Below are positions 34,369 through 42,791 of a DNA stretch of 64,000 bases, in pieces. The first letter of the stretch is position 1. Each line of letters opens with the position of its first letter. The position numbers and the translations under genes were made by a program. The DNA is from Pauljensenia sp902373545. Its GTDB lineage: Bacteria; Actinomycetota; Actinomycetes; Actinomycetales; Actinomycetaceae. The stretch is from NCBI RefSeq assembly GCF_041432775.1, contig NZ_JAPWAG010000009.1, positions 24,674 to 88,673 of the forward strand. Direction: 5' to 3'. The notes below the pieces were generated by a model, which saw only the letters and a program-made list of their open reading frames with translations, searched no databases and was not told where the DNA came from.

Positions 34369-34824
34369 CTACCCGGGATGACGCATGTAGTAGTTGACCA
34401 TCTCCCGAATCCACTCGGCCCCGAAGGCGAGCGCCAGCAGTATCCAGTGAGTGACACTCAGACGCTTACCGAGCTTGCTCATTGTGAATTCCCGCGGGGT
34501 GGATGCGTAGGCCATGCCCTGAGCCCCAGTGCTGAATCCCATGACGGTCAGGACGATGAGAACGGGGAGGATTACCATTGGGGCGACGAAGCCGATCCAC
34601 CCGAGCCCACTGGCATCACGCATCGCGCGCGCGGTGAGCACGAGGGCAACAGCGCCCACGATGGTGAGGACCGAGACGACCCATGCGGCGATTCCGTACG
34701 CGAGCGCCTTACGTGCGAGGGCCGAGGGATTGGGCAGACGCACCGGGAAACCCTGCGGATAGCCGGGCTGAGGGTACGTACCCGCAGCCTGTTGCGGAGC
34801 AGCAGGTCGCTGATCATTGGACAT
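34369..34824 (-). CDS. Small membrane protein, array member 8
   Basis: The 151-residue protein has a Pro/Gln-rich start (SNDQRPAAPQQAAGTYPQPG) and three membrane helices. Its late region MSKLGKRLSVTHWILLAL is a weak form of the array signature. It ends in a charged tail (EWIREMVNYYMRHPG). A repeated array promoter-region copy (34869-34930) lies directly upstream. Confidence 0.7.
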   Translation of the reverse strand: MSNDQRPAAPQQAAGTYPQPGYPQGFPVRLPNPSALARKALAYGIAAWVVSVLTIVGAVALVLTARAMRDASGLGWIGFVAPMVILPVLIVLTVMGFSTGAQGMAYASTPREFTMSKLGKRLSVTHWILLALAFGAEWIREMVNYYMRHPG

Positions 34825-34950
34825 GCCGGATTCCCCTTCATCATCGCGGGGAGCCGACGTCGTCTCCCCAAAAGTATTTCAAGAATTGAGATTAACGGTA
34901 AGGTCCTACCCGCGCAACGGAGCGCTTCACCAGAAGCGCACGCTCACGAC

Positions 34951-35478
34951 CTACGAGAAAAACTCCGCCACAGCCCCGGCGATGTACGCGATAAAGAAAA
35001 AACCCAAACCGATGACGTACGGGCTCGCATTGAGGATAATTCCCAGCCTGTTGAGCTTCCATTTCGCCGGCTTCTCCTTCGCCCTTGAGGATCCCACGAT
35101 GACACCGATGAGGTTGAACGGACCACCGCTGGCCAGCACAAAAAGAGGATAGAAGCCGACGATAGCCGCCCCGCTCGCGGACACGTCTGGTGAGTGCATC
35201 AATCTCCACGCGTCCAGCACTAACAGCGCGATGAACACCCATACACCAATTCCAAAGACGAGGGAGATGTAGTTAACCCGCACTTTCACAGGCCCTTGAG
35301 GTACTGGCACATAGCCCTGCACAAATCCCTGAGGTGCCGTCGAATACCCCTGCGGCACGGGCTGCGCGGGCGCTCCCGCCTGGGGCACAACCTGCGGCGA
35401 CCCTTGCGGCGCGAGCTGCACAGGCTGCGCGGGAACTGCGGGCTGCCCCGCAGGCTGCTGAGGATAAGGCATACTCAT
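34951..35478 (-). CDS. Small membrane protein, array member 9
   Basis: The 175-residue protein starts MSMPYPQQPAGQPAVPAQP, nearly the same as member 10, then carries the PQGYSTAPQGFVQGYV linker shared with member 6. Three membrane helices include NLIGVIVGSSRAKEK and LGIILNASPYVIGLG. RBS GAGGAAG precedes ATG 35478. Confidence 0.75.
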   Translation of the reverse strand: MSMPYPQQPAGQPAVPAQPVQLAPQGSPQVVPQAGAPAQPVPQGYSTAPQGFVQGYVPVPQGPVKVRVNYISLVFGIGVWVFIALLVLDAWRLMHSPDVSASGAAIVGFYPLFVLASGGPFNLIGVIVGSSRAKEKPAKWKLNRLGIILNASPYVIGLGFFFIAYIAGAVAEFFS

Positions 35479-35565
35479 TTACTTCCTCTATCTCATTAGC
35501 GTTATTCGCATACGACAGTCATCCGAGGGTCAGTAGGGCCCCAGCAGTACCGGAAAACTAGGCAT

Positions 35566-36018
35566 TCAAATCCAGACAAGGAGACCAACAGCGATCACCC
35601 ACGGAAGAACATTCAGGACGATACCGAGCAAGCTCCACATCCGCTGTCGGCCGGATACCGAGGGCCCCACCTTCTGGGAGCCAGTAATCAGACCAATAAG
35701 ATTGATGGGCAGAAGAAGGCCCATGTACACAGCGAACGGGATGATCCATACAAAGCCACCGTTTTCGGGATGGGCACTGTGCACAGCACTGTCAACGATA
35801 TAGGCGCAGTACAGGAGTGACGGAGCCAGGACACCCAGACCGATGATCGCAAAAATGAAGGACAGCCTACTGATCTTTTCCGGGACCTGGCGCTGGGGCG
35901 CCAGCGAATATGGCACTCCCGCCTGGGGAACCCCCTGATATGCCGGCTGCGCGGCCTGCGCCAGCTGCGCGGGAACTGCGGGCTGCCCCGCAGGCTGCTG
36001 AGGATAAGGCATACTCAT
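35566..36018 (-). CDS. Small membrane protein, array member 10
   Basis: The 150-residue protein combines the MSMPYPQQPAGQP start of member 9 with a body almost identical to member 11 (GVPYSLAPQRQVPEKISRLS, NLIGLITGSQKVG, LLGIVLNVLPWVIAV). This is a second sign of domain shuffling between neighbours. RBS GGAGGAAGC precedes ATG 36018. Confidence 0.75.
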   Translation of the reverse strand: MSMPYPQQPAGQPAVPAQLAQAAQPAYQGVPQAGVPYSLAPQRQVPEKISRLSFIFAIIGLGVLAPSLLYCAYIVDSAVHSAHPENGGFVWIIPFAVYMGLLLPINLIGLITGSQKVGPSVSGRQRMWSLLGIVLNVLPWVIAVGLLVWI

Positions 36019-36058
36019 TTGCTTCCTCCACTCAATGGGCGCTATTCGCAGACAATAG

Positions 36059-36565
36059 TCATCCGAGAGCCATCACGGCGCCAGCAGCACCGGGGAAGCT
36101 CGACGTGCGAATCCAGGCAAGAAGAGCTGCAGCGATCACCCAGGGAAGAATATTCAGGCCGATACCGAGCAGGCTCCACATCCGCTGTCGGCCAGAGACC
36201 GAGGGCCCCACCTTCAGGAAGCCAGCAATCAGACCGGCGAGATTGATGGGTGGCAGGAGGCACATGTATACAGCGAACGGAATGATCCATACAAAACCAC
36301 CGCCTTCGGGATGATCACTGTGCACAGCAGTGAAAACGATATAGGCGCAGAACAGGAGTGACAGAACCAGGACACCCAGTCCGATGATCGCAAAAATGAA
36401 GGACAGCCTACTGATCTTTTCCGGGACCTGGCGCTGGGGCGCCAGCGAATATGGCACGCCCGCCTGGGGCACAACCTGCGGCGCGGGCTGCGCGGGCATT
36501 CCCATCTGGGGAACTCCCTGCGGCGCGGGCTGCCCCGCAGGCTGCTGAAAATAAGGCGTGCTCAT
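36059..36565 (-). CDS. Small membrane protein, array member 11 (first)
   Basis: The 168-residue protein has the STPYFQQPAGQPAPQG start of member 3 and the body of member 10, with an 18-residue C-terminal extension. Array signatures are NLAGLIAGFLKVG and LLGIGLNILPWVIAA. It lies next to the HAD hydrolase gene and may be near the ancestral end of the array. RBS GGAGGAAT precedes ATG 36565. Confidence 0.75.
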   Translation of the reverse strand: MSTPYFQQPAGQPAPQGVPQMGMPAQPAPQVVPQAGVPYSLAPQRQVPEKISRLSFIFAIIGLGVLVLSLLFCAYIVFTAVHSDHPEGGGFVWIIPFAVYMCLLPPINLAGLIAGFLKVGPSVSGRQRMWSLLGIGLNILPWVIAAALLAWIRTSSFPGAAGAVMALG

Positions 36566-36635
36566 CAGATTCCTCCTCTATTGCACCGACATGCGGCAAC
36601 GAGACTGTGAAGAACCCACACATCCCCCGTACCGA

Positions 36636-36720
36636 AAAGTCTTTCAAGAATTGAGATTAACGGTAAGGTCCTACCCGCGCAACGGGCACTCACCCGAGGA
36701 GAGCGCGCAGCACCTGCGCA
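36636..36720 (-). repeat. Array upstream repeat, reference copy next to HAD gene
   Basis: The block TTTCAAGAATTGAGATTAA, CGGTAAGGTCCTACCCGCGC and the last ~30 bp of the HAD gene is repeated upstream of several array genes. Copies are at 32213-32320 (longest, including HAD 3'-end sequence through GGCCTCGTTATTGGAGG), 33390-33440, 33991-34070 and 34873-34925; a worn copy is at 32740-32780. It probably carries the shared promoter. The HAD fragments show the direction of duplication. Confidence 0.8.
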
Positions 36721-37553
36721 ACCCCGGCCTCGTTATTGGAGGGGGCGATGAAGCGCGAGGCCTCAATGACATCCTGGGAGGCGTTGGCCATCGCGAAGGA
36801 CAGGTCCCCCTCGCTCATCATGGACAGGTCGTTACCGGCGTCGCCGAAGACGGCGGTCTGGGAGCGCTCGACGCCGAGGAAGCGCTGGAGGTCGCGCACG
36901 GCGCTGCCCTTGTCGACGCCGCGGATCTGCAGGTCCGCCCAATTCGCGCCCGAAATAGCGTACTGATGCGTGTCGGCGAAGTTGGCCAGGGTGGCCTCCG
37001 CGAGCGCCTCAACAGGGCCAAGGACGAAGACCGCTAGCTTGACGATCGCATCGTCGATCTCGCCGGCCTCGATCCCGTCGATGATGGCGACCTGGTCATC
37101 CACGCGCTTGGTGCGGTGATAGTAGGGCATGACGCCATCGACGAAACGGTCGTCGGTGCGCTCGACGTAGGCAAATTGCTTGCCGCACATGACCAGGCCT
37201 CCGTCGATCCCGTCCGGGCCCGAGGTTGCCTCGCGGACCAGGCGGATGACCTCGCGCACCGTGGGGGTATCCACCGGGTGGGAGGAGACCTCGACACCGT
37301 CGCGCATGACGATGCCACCGTTCTCGCCGATGACCGTCATGCCGGGGCGCCCGGGGAACATGTCGATGAGGGTCCACACCTGGCGACCCGACGCGGGTGC
37401 GAAGGTGACGCCGCGCACGTCCATCTGGTCGAGCAGCTCGTCCATGCCGGGCGGGAAGTTCTTGTCGTCGTCCAGGAGGGTGCCGTCCATGTCGACGGCG
37501 GCCAGGCGCAGGTCGGCGCCCGCGTAGCGCGCGGGGTCAGTGGGGGTCATCAT
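36690..37553 (-). CDS. HAD-family (Cof-type) phosphatase
   Basis: The 287-residue hydrolase has the HAD motifs DMDGTLLDD (nucleophile and general acid Asp), the SGR of motif II, a motif III lysine and GDAGNDLSMM (motif IV), with a type II cap in between, as in Cof/YbjI sugar-phosphate phosphatases. It likely dephosphorylates small metabolites; the substrate is unknown. No clear RBS is seen; ATG 37553 or the adjacent ATG 37550 is the best start. It lies just upstream of the membrane-protein array, on the same strand. Confidence 0.9.
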   Translation of the reverse strand: MMTPTDPARYAGADLRLAAVDMDGTLLDDDKNFPPGMDELLDQMDVRGVTFAPASGRQVWTLIDMFPGRPGMTVIGENGGIVMRDGVEVSSHPVDTPTVREVIRLVREATSGPDGIDGGLVMCGKQFAYVERTDDRFVDGVMPYYHRTKRVDDQVAIIDGIEAGEIDDAIVKLAVFVLGPVEALAEATLANFADTHQYAISGANWADLQIRGVDKGSAVRDLQRFLGVERSQTAVFGDAGNDLSMMSEGDLSFAMANASQDVIEASRFIAPSNNEAGVAQVLRALLG

Positions 37554-37688
37554 GCGTCCATTGTGCCTGACCGGGGGCACGGGTGCTCACGCCCGGGGAC
37601 GAGGCCAGCCTTGGTCACGAGCCTGAACGGGTAGCACCGCCCCGTTGAAGTGCCGACGCCGCCCCTGCGATGCTCGGTTCTATCGCCG

Positions 37689-38201
37689 TCAAATAAGGAC
37701 GAGGTCGTAGCCATACAACAAGTACATGACGCCGCCGACCAGCGCGGCTACGACCAGGAGGGGCAGCAGCCACAGTCGGACGGTTATACCGTGTATCCGC
37801 CATTCGTCTACCATCCACATGACGCCCTCAGTGATCGCGACACACAACGTCAGGGCCACCAGCGGGGGAGCCGTAAATATAACGAAGACCAAGTGCAGCC
37901 CGTATAGCCAGTATGTTCCGTCACCGTTGTCAGTGTGATCCCCCGGCTGCAAGTCGAGCACGAATTTCACGATTGCCGGGCTCACGAGGAGCAGGATTGT
38001 CAAGAGGGCAAAGATGAGCCAGATCTTGGGCACCCGCGGCTTTGTTCGAACACGGCGAGCTGGCAGAGTCGGAGGAACATAACCCGGCTGCCACGCCATG
38101 TCCGAGACGGGCCTACCGGGGCCGGGAGGGGGCTGGATCAATCCCATCGGCGGCATCTGTGCGGGTATTGGGCGGGGCGTCCTCATCGTGTCATCGTTCA
38201 T
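37689..38201 (-). CDS. Pro-rich small membrane protein, distant array relative
   Basis: The 170-residue protein has a Pro/Met-rich cytosolic start (about 1-55) and three membrane helices (about 60-80, 100-125, 145-165). It shares the overall plan of the array proteins but not their NLxGxxxG or GIxLNxxPxVI signatures, and it lies on the other side of the HAD gene. RBS GAGGAGG precedes ATG 38201. Function is unknown. Confidence 0.68.
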   Translation of the reverse strand: MNDDTMRTPRPIPAQMPPMGLIQPPPGPGRPVSDMAWQPGYVPPTLPARRVRTKPRVPKIWLIFALLTILLLVSPAIVKFVLDLQPGDHTDNGDGTYWLYGLHLVFVIFTAPPLVALTLCVAITEGVMWMVDEWRIHGITVRLWLLPLLVVAALVGGVMYLLYGYDLVLI

Positions 38202-38575
38202 CGTCGAACCTCCTCGTTCGCAATGGATTGATTCCTACAAAAACCGGAACGCAGGTCCCTCACAATCCATGCTCACGTCCCCGCCCTTCAACGACGAACG
38301 AGAGGGACACAAGATCAAGCCAACACCCTGCGTGGAGGTCGCGCGTTCCGATACAACTCGATGCTACGGCAGCCCAGACGCATGCCGCCGGGGTTTGACA
38401 CTGCAATTGTGCGGATCGTCGCTCGGGCGACCGCGGCCCACTCCCCGAGCATGGCTCTCAGCTGACATCGGAGACCCAATCGAAGGCCAACACTTTAATG
38501 CGCCACATCACAAACAATGTGTTATCGTGGCCACACCCCTAAATTGATCGACAATCGCATTTCAAGGAGAGAACC
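38202..38575. other. Intergenic region before the LEA-like gene
   Basis: This 374-bp divergent region has mixed composition and no convincing ORF. It should hold the promoter of the gene at 38576. The segment AATGTGTTATCGTGGCC at 38516-38532 could carry its -10 region. RBS AAGGAGAG ends 6 bp before the start. Confidence 0.4.
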
Positions 38576-38875
38576 ATGAGTCTGGAAGATCTGGCCAAGA
38601 AGGCCGAAGAAGGTTTCGAGAAGGCCGTCGACACGGCCAAGGAGAAGGCTGCAGAGGCCAAGGACAAGCTTGCTGAGCTCGCTGGCGACGCCAAGGACAA
38701 GGCGGAGGACGCCAAGGACAAGGCCGAAGACGTCGCCGAAGACGCCAAGGACAAGGCAGAGGAGATCGCCGAAGACGCGAAGGACAAGGCCGAGGACGCC
38801 AAGGACAAGGCCGAAGACATTGCCGAGGACGCCAAGGACAAGGCCGAAGACGTCAAGGACGAGCTCGAGAAGTGA
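38576..38875 (+). CDS. LEA-like repetitive helical protein
   Basis: The 99-residue protein is almost wholly built of Ala/Lys/Asp/Glu 11-residue repeats of the type AEDAKDKAEDA, like group 3 LEA proteins or YtxH/CsbD-type stress proteins. It should be disordered or form an amphipathic helix that protects membranes or proteins under stress. It starts MSLEDLAKKAEEGFEKA, closely matching the 50-residue protein at 44740, so the two are paralogues. A strong terminator follows, so it is monocistronic. Confidence 0.82.
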   Translation: MSLEDLAKKAEEGFEKAVDTAKEKAAEAKDKLAELAGDAKDKAEDAKDKAEDVAEDAKDKAEEIAEDAKDKAEDAKDKAEDIAEDAKDKAEDVKDELEK

Positions 38876-38881
38876 GCCACC

Positions 38882-38917
38882 AGAAGGGGGGCGAACCAAG
38901 AGGTTCGCCCCCCTTCT
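38882..38917 (+). terminator. Terminator of the LEA-like gene
   Basis: A perfect 16-bp stem (AGAAGGGGGGCGAACC and its complement, 38882-38897/38902-38917) with an AAGA loop starts 7 bp after the stop. Confidence 0.82.
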
Positions 38918-38988
38918 CCATGCACTCGCGCCCCCGACGGTTTTGCATTCCCCCGCAGCTCGGACCCGCGCGAATCGCGAGGAGCGCT

Positions 38989-40356
38989 CTACTCCCGTCC
39001 CTCGCGCACGCCCGCCAGGATGCGGCGACGCAGCGGGACGGTCGCCTCGGAGGCGGCGACGATGAGGACAACACCCGCGAGCGCGGAGGCGAGCGCAATG
39101 AGGAAGCCCTTTCCCGCACCCGCCGCAAGCATCGGCGACAGGAACACCATGCCGAGCAGCATCGAGCCGACGATCATGACGAACGCGGGAATCGCGACCT
39201 CAAGTCGGCGACTACGGTCCATGAATCCCCTCGGCGAACCCATGTAGGACAGGGCTCGTACCTGGTCGGCTGAGTCGAGAACGCGGATCGACTGGTTGAC
39301 CGCGGTCGACACGGCGCCCAGGGCGAGGGTGATCGCGAAGGTCAGCAGCATGCCCCGGTTGATGTCGCCGATGACGATGCGGGCGACCTCGTCCGCGCTA
39401 TCCCCGCTCATCGAGATCGCGGAGGAGGCCGGATACATGATGCCCACGAGGAACCCGACGAGGGCCACCGCCCCGAAGGAACGCCAGACGGCGCGCGGGT
39501 CGTCGGCCATGCGTCGCCCAGCCACCATCATCTGGGGGCTGCGCGAAGCCCGAGCCATCAAGCGCCCCATGAGGCTGATCGACCAGACGCCCACCAGGTT
39601 GACGATCAGGAAGATCGCACCCATGAAGCCCATGAACACGGCCATGCCGATAGCAGTCCCCAGGTTCATCGCAAGCGTGCCGACGCTCAGCCACACCACG
39701 AGGAGGACCAGGCCGAGGATGGGGCCGACCGCGCTCACCCGGCCCGCCTGCGTGCGGCGTGCGACGCCCAGGGGCGTGATCGCGACTGTGCGCATAGCCA
39801 GCCACGAGGACAGGGCGGCCAAGAGGATCATGGCGAGCCCCTCGACGAGGAGGGCCACGACCCCCACCCACATCTCGCCGACCCCCATCGGGCGTCCCTG
39901 GAAGGACAGCGCACCCCACGCGGGCAGCGTCACGGCGTACAGGATCGATCCGACGACGACGCCGACGGCCGCGAACACGCAGGTTTCGAGGATGCAGGCG
40001 AGCTTCGTCTTTCCCGGCGCGAGGCCGACGAGGCGCAGGACCGCGAGGTCGCGCTCGCGCCTGCTCATGCCCAGGCGCGCGGCCGCTGCCCCCATCGAGA
40101 TGATGGGGACGATCAGCAGGGTGGCCGCGAAGTACGCAAGCATCACGTAGAAGGGCGCCATCCCGTCGAGGCTTGAGGGATCATCGCCCGTGGCGGACGT
40201 GGCAGCCACGGCGGCTCTCGCCCCAAAGGCCATGACGCCGCCGGTGACCGCGAGCAGGAACGCGTGCGGCAGGGCGAAGGCCGCGACCGTGAGGACACTC
40301 GTCGCCCGGTCACGCGACCGCAGGAGCGCTCCGGCGGCTGTGCGCACGGCGCTCAT
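38989..40356 (-). CDS. FtsX/MacB-like ABC transporter permease
   Basis: The 455-residue permease has about eight to ten membrane helices in two FtsX-like halves (one near residues 60-230, one near 320-450), consistent with the MacB/LolC mechanotransmission group. Such systems export peptides or lipids, or sense antimicrobial peptides. It overlaps the upstream ATPase gene by 4 bp, forming a complete two-gene transporter. The C-terminus ends in a charged VREGRE tail. Confidence 0.88.
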   Translation of the reverse strand: MSAVRTAAGALLRSRDRATSVLTVAAFALPHAFLLAVTGGVMAFGARAAVAATSATGDDPSSLDGMAPFYVMLAYFAATLLIVPIISMGAAAARLGMSRRERDLAVLRLVGLAPGKTKLACILETCVFAAVGVVVGSILYAVTLPAWGALSFQGRPMGVGEMWVGVVALLVEGLAMILLAALSSWLAMRTVAITPLGVARRTQAGRVSAVGPILGLVLLVVWLSVGTLAMNLGTAIGMAVFMGFMGAIFLIVNLVGVWSISLMGRLMARASRSPQMMVAGRRMADDPRAVWRSFGAVALVGFLVGIMYPASSAISMSGDSADEVARIVIGDINRGMLLTFAITLALGAVSTAVNQSIRVLDSADQVRALSYMGSPRGFMDRSRRLEVAIPAFVMIVGSMLLGMVFLSPMLAAGAGKGFLIALASALAGVVLIVAASEATVPLRRRILAGVREGRE

Positions 40357-41138
40357 CGGGCCACCCCCTGGCCCGCCGCGCCGGCCACCGTGGGGGTGCT
40401 CAGGGTCGTTCCCGACGAGGCCGGGGCCGGGCTGGGCGCGCCACTGCCTCGTCCCTCGAGGGAGATGCGGCCGTCGCGCACGTGGATCGTGTGCGGCAGG
40501 CGCGCGGCGACGGCGGGGTCGTGGGTGACGAGGACGAGGGATGCGCCGGTGGAGGCGCAGGCGCTCGTCAGGAGGGACATGACCTCACCGCCGGTTGCCT
40601 GGTCGAGGGCGCCCGTGGGCTCATCCGCGAAAATCACCGAGGGGTTGGTGGCGAGCGCACGGCCGATGGCGACGCGCTGGGCCTGGCCGCCCGAGAGCTG
40701 GCCGGGCCGGTAGGGGCCGGCGCCGTCGAGGCCGAGGTTCGTCAGGATCTCACGTGCGCGAGCGATCGCCTGCGATTTCGGCGTTCCCGCGAGCATGAGG
40801 GGCATCGCGATGTTCTCTTGCGTGGGCAGCTCGGGCAGGAGCTGGCCGTCCTGGAACACGAAGCCGAAGCGGCGCAGGCGCAGGTTGGAGAGCACCCGCT
40901 CCGACATGGTCGTCATCTCTTCGCCGTCCAGGGTGATGGACCCTGAGCTGGGGCGCAGCACGCCCGCCAGGCAGTGCAGGAGCGTGGTCTTACCGGAGCC
41001 CGAGGGACCCATGATCGCCACCTGCGTGCCCTGCGGGAGTGTCAGGTCGACGCCTGCCAGGGCGTGGACGGGCGTGTTCCCGCGCATGTATGTCTTCGTC
41101 AGTGCTCGGGTCACCAGACCCGCCGTGTCGTGTGTCAT
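40353..41138 (-). CDS. MacB-type ABC transporter ATP-binding protein
   Basis: The 261-residue ATPase has Walker A GPSGSGKTT, Q-loop FVFQDGQLLPELP, signature LSGGQAQRVAIGRA, Walker B VIFADEPTGALD and the H-loop VTHDP. The ADEPTGALD form is typical of LolD/MacB-type ATPases. It pairs with the overlapping permease. A C-terminal Ala/Pro/Ser-rich extension of ~30 residues carries one ACGAGGCCGGGG motif in its DNA (40415). Confidence 0.93.
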   Translation of the reverse strand: MTHDTAGLVTRALTKTYMRGNTPVHALAGVDLTLPQGTQVAIMGPSGSGKTTLLHCLAGVLRPSSGSITLDGEEMTTMSERVLSNLRLRRFGFVFQDGQLLPELPTQENIAMPLMLAGTPKSQAIARAREILTNLGLDGAGPYRPGQLSGGQAQRVAIGRALATNPSVIFADEPTGALDQATGGEVMSLLTSACASTGASLVLVTHDPAVAARLPHTIHVRDGRISLEGRGSGAPSPAPASSGTTLSTPTVAGAAGQGVAR

Positions 41139-41241
41139 GTGTGAACGATAGGCCCGCAGCCCCCGCGTTTCTATGAGGGGCTGCCCTGGTCGCCCCCTGA
41201 CTCATCCCCGACATTGACGCCGCAGTTGCTACGTTTGACGC

Positions 41242-42708
41242 ATGAACCGCGCCCTGGATCCCCTCGCCGCCCAGCTGCTGCTACGCGCCTACGCGCGGGC
41301 CACGAACATGCTCATCGCGGGGCGATCCTTCGCGACGGACGACCCGACGCTGACTTCCCTGCTGCGCGCGTTCGGCGCCCACGTGGGCCCGCTGTCGGAC
41401 GCCGAGGCCACCCCGGCCTCGCCCCCGGTCGTCTTCTCGCTCGAGGAGGACGCGGCCCCGAGGCCCGGGGCGATCACGGTCCTGGCGCCCGGCGGCGTCT
41501 TCCGCGCCGTCATCGCCCCCGACGGGCGCATTATCACGGGCCCCGGCGATGAGGGACGCATCAAGTGGGCGCGCGCCCATATGCCCGTCACCGAGGCGGC
41601 GGCACGCGCCCTGGCTCCCCTGGTGGCGGGCCGAAGCGTGGGGCTCTCCCTCGTCCTGGAACCGAAAACAGCGGCACTGGCTCTCATGCTCTCCGAGGCC
41701 GGGGCACGCGTGAGCGTCTTCGGCTGGGCGTCCGAGACCCGCGAGGACGTCGCGGCCCGCCTGCGCGACGCCGGCATCCCCGTGTTCGCGGACTCGAGCG
41801 CCTCCCGCGAGCGCGAGTGGGAGCTCGCGCGCGATTTCCTTGCTCAGCGCAGCGAATTCCTGCTGGACGACGGCTCTCACCTGATCCGCCTGGCGCACGA
41901 TACGGAACGCTGCCCGGGCGTCCTGGACGCGCTGGTCGGCGCGGCGGAGGAGACCACCTCGGGGCTGCGCCCCCTGCGTTCTTTCGATCTGCGCATTCCG
42001 GTTATGGCCTCGAACGACGCGCGTTCGAAGACCCTGTTCGACAACGCCTACGGGACGGGCCAGTCGTGCTGGACGACAATCCTGGACCTCATCGACCCGC
42101 GCGGCGTGGGCGCGCCCGTGGCTCGGATGAGCGTCGTCGTCATCGGCTACGGCGACGTGGGGCGGGGCTGCGCGCGCTTCGGCGCGGCGCTCGGCGCCCG
42201 CGTCACCGTCGTGGAGCTGGACCCCGTGCGCGCCCTCCAGGCGTCGATGGACGGGTTCACCGTGGCCTCGCTGGAGGAGGCCGCTGCGAGCGCCGGCATG
42301 CTGATCTCCGCGACGGGCGAGCGTTCGACGATCCCACTGAGCGCGCTGGAGGCGGCGCCGGGCGGCGCGATCGTCACGGTCGCCGGCGGCGTCGACGGGG
42401 AGGTGTCCATTGACGAGGCAGTGGCCGCCTCCTGGGTCATGGCCGAGTCGGGCGATCCCCACGTGCAGACCCTGACGAGCCCCTCCGGCAAGACGCTGCG
42501 CGTCCTCGAGCGCGGGGAGGGCATCAACTACACGGCGGGCGAAGGAAACCCCATCGAGATCATGGACATGAGCTTCGGCGTGCAGCTGGCGTCCCTGCGC
42601 GAGCTCCTCACCCACGAAGGCGAGCTGGCCCCCGGCCTGCACGACCTGCCGCGCGAGGCCGACGACGCGGTGGCCGCAGCAGCGCTGGCCGCCCTGTCCC
42701 TGTCGTAG
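41242..42708 (+). CDS. S-adenosylhomocysteine hydrolase-like protein
   Basis: The 488-residue protein belongs to the AdoHcyase superfamily: EETTSGLRPL (235-244), catalytic Lys263 and Asp267 in SKTLFDNAYGTGQS, and the NAD-binding GYGDVGRGCA (302-311). Two usual features are missing: NIGHFD is replaced by TVAGGVD, and the C-terminal KxxHYRY tail is absent. The normal SAH substrate is thus uncertain. The next gene encodes a deaminase of the family that includes SAH/MTA deaminases, so the enzyme may hydrolyse S-inosylhomocysteine, as archaeal relatives do. That is inference. Confidence 0.82.
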   Translation: MNRALDPLAAQLLLRAYARATNMLIAGRSFATDDPTLTSLLRAFGAHVGPLSDAEATPASPPVVFSLEEDAAPRPGAITVLAPGGVFRAVIAPDGRIITGPGDEGRIKWARAHMPVTEAAARALAPLVAGRSVGLSLVLEPKTAALALMLSEAGARVSVFGWASETREDVAARLRDAGIPVFADSSASREREWELARDFLAQRSEFLLDDGSHLIRLAHDTERCPGVLDALVGAAEETTSGLRPLRSFDLRIPVMASNDARSKTLFDNAYGTGQSCWTTILDLIDPRGVGAPVARMSVVVIGYGDVGRGCARFGAALGARVTVVELDPVRALQASMDGFTVASLEEAAASAGMLISATGERSTIPLSALEAAPGGAIVTVAGGVDGEVSIDEAVAASWVMAESGDPHVQTLTSPSGKTLRVLERGEGINYTAGEGNPIEIMDMSFGVQLASLRELLTHEGELAPGLHDLPREADDAVAAAALAALSLS

Positions 42709-42791
42709 TCGCAGCTCACGCCCACCCGCGGGCGGTCGCCCCCGCCCCGCTTCTACACTGATAGTCAGCGTTCCCCACTGAAAGGTCCCCC

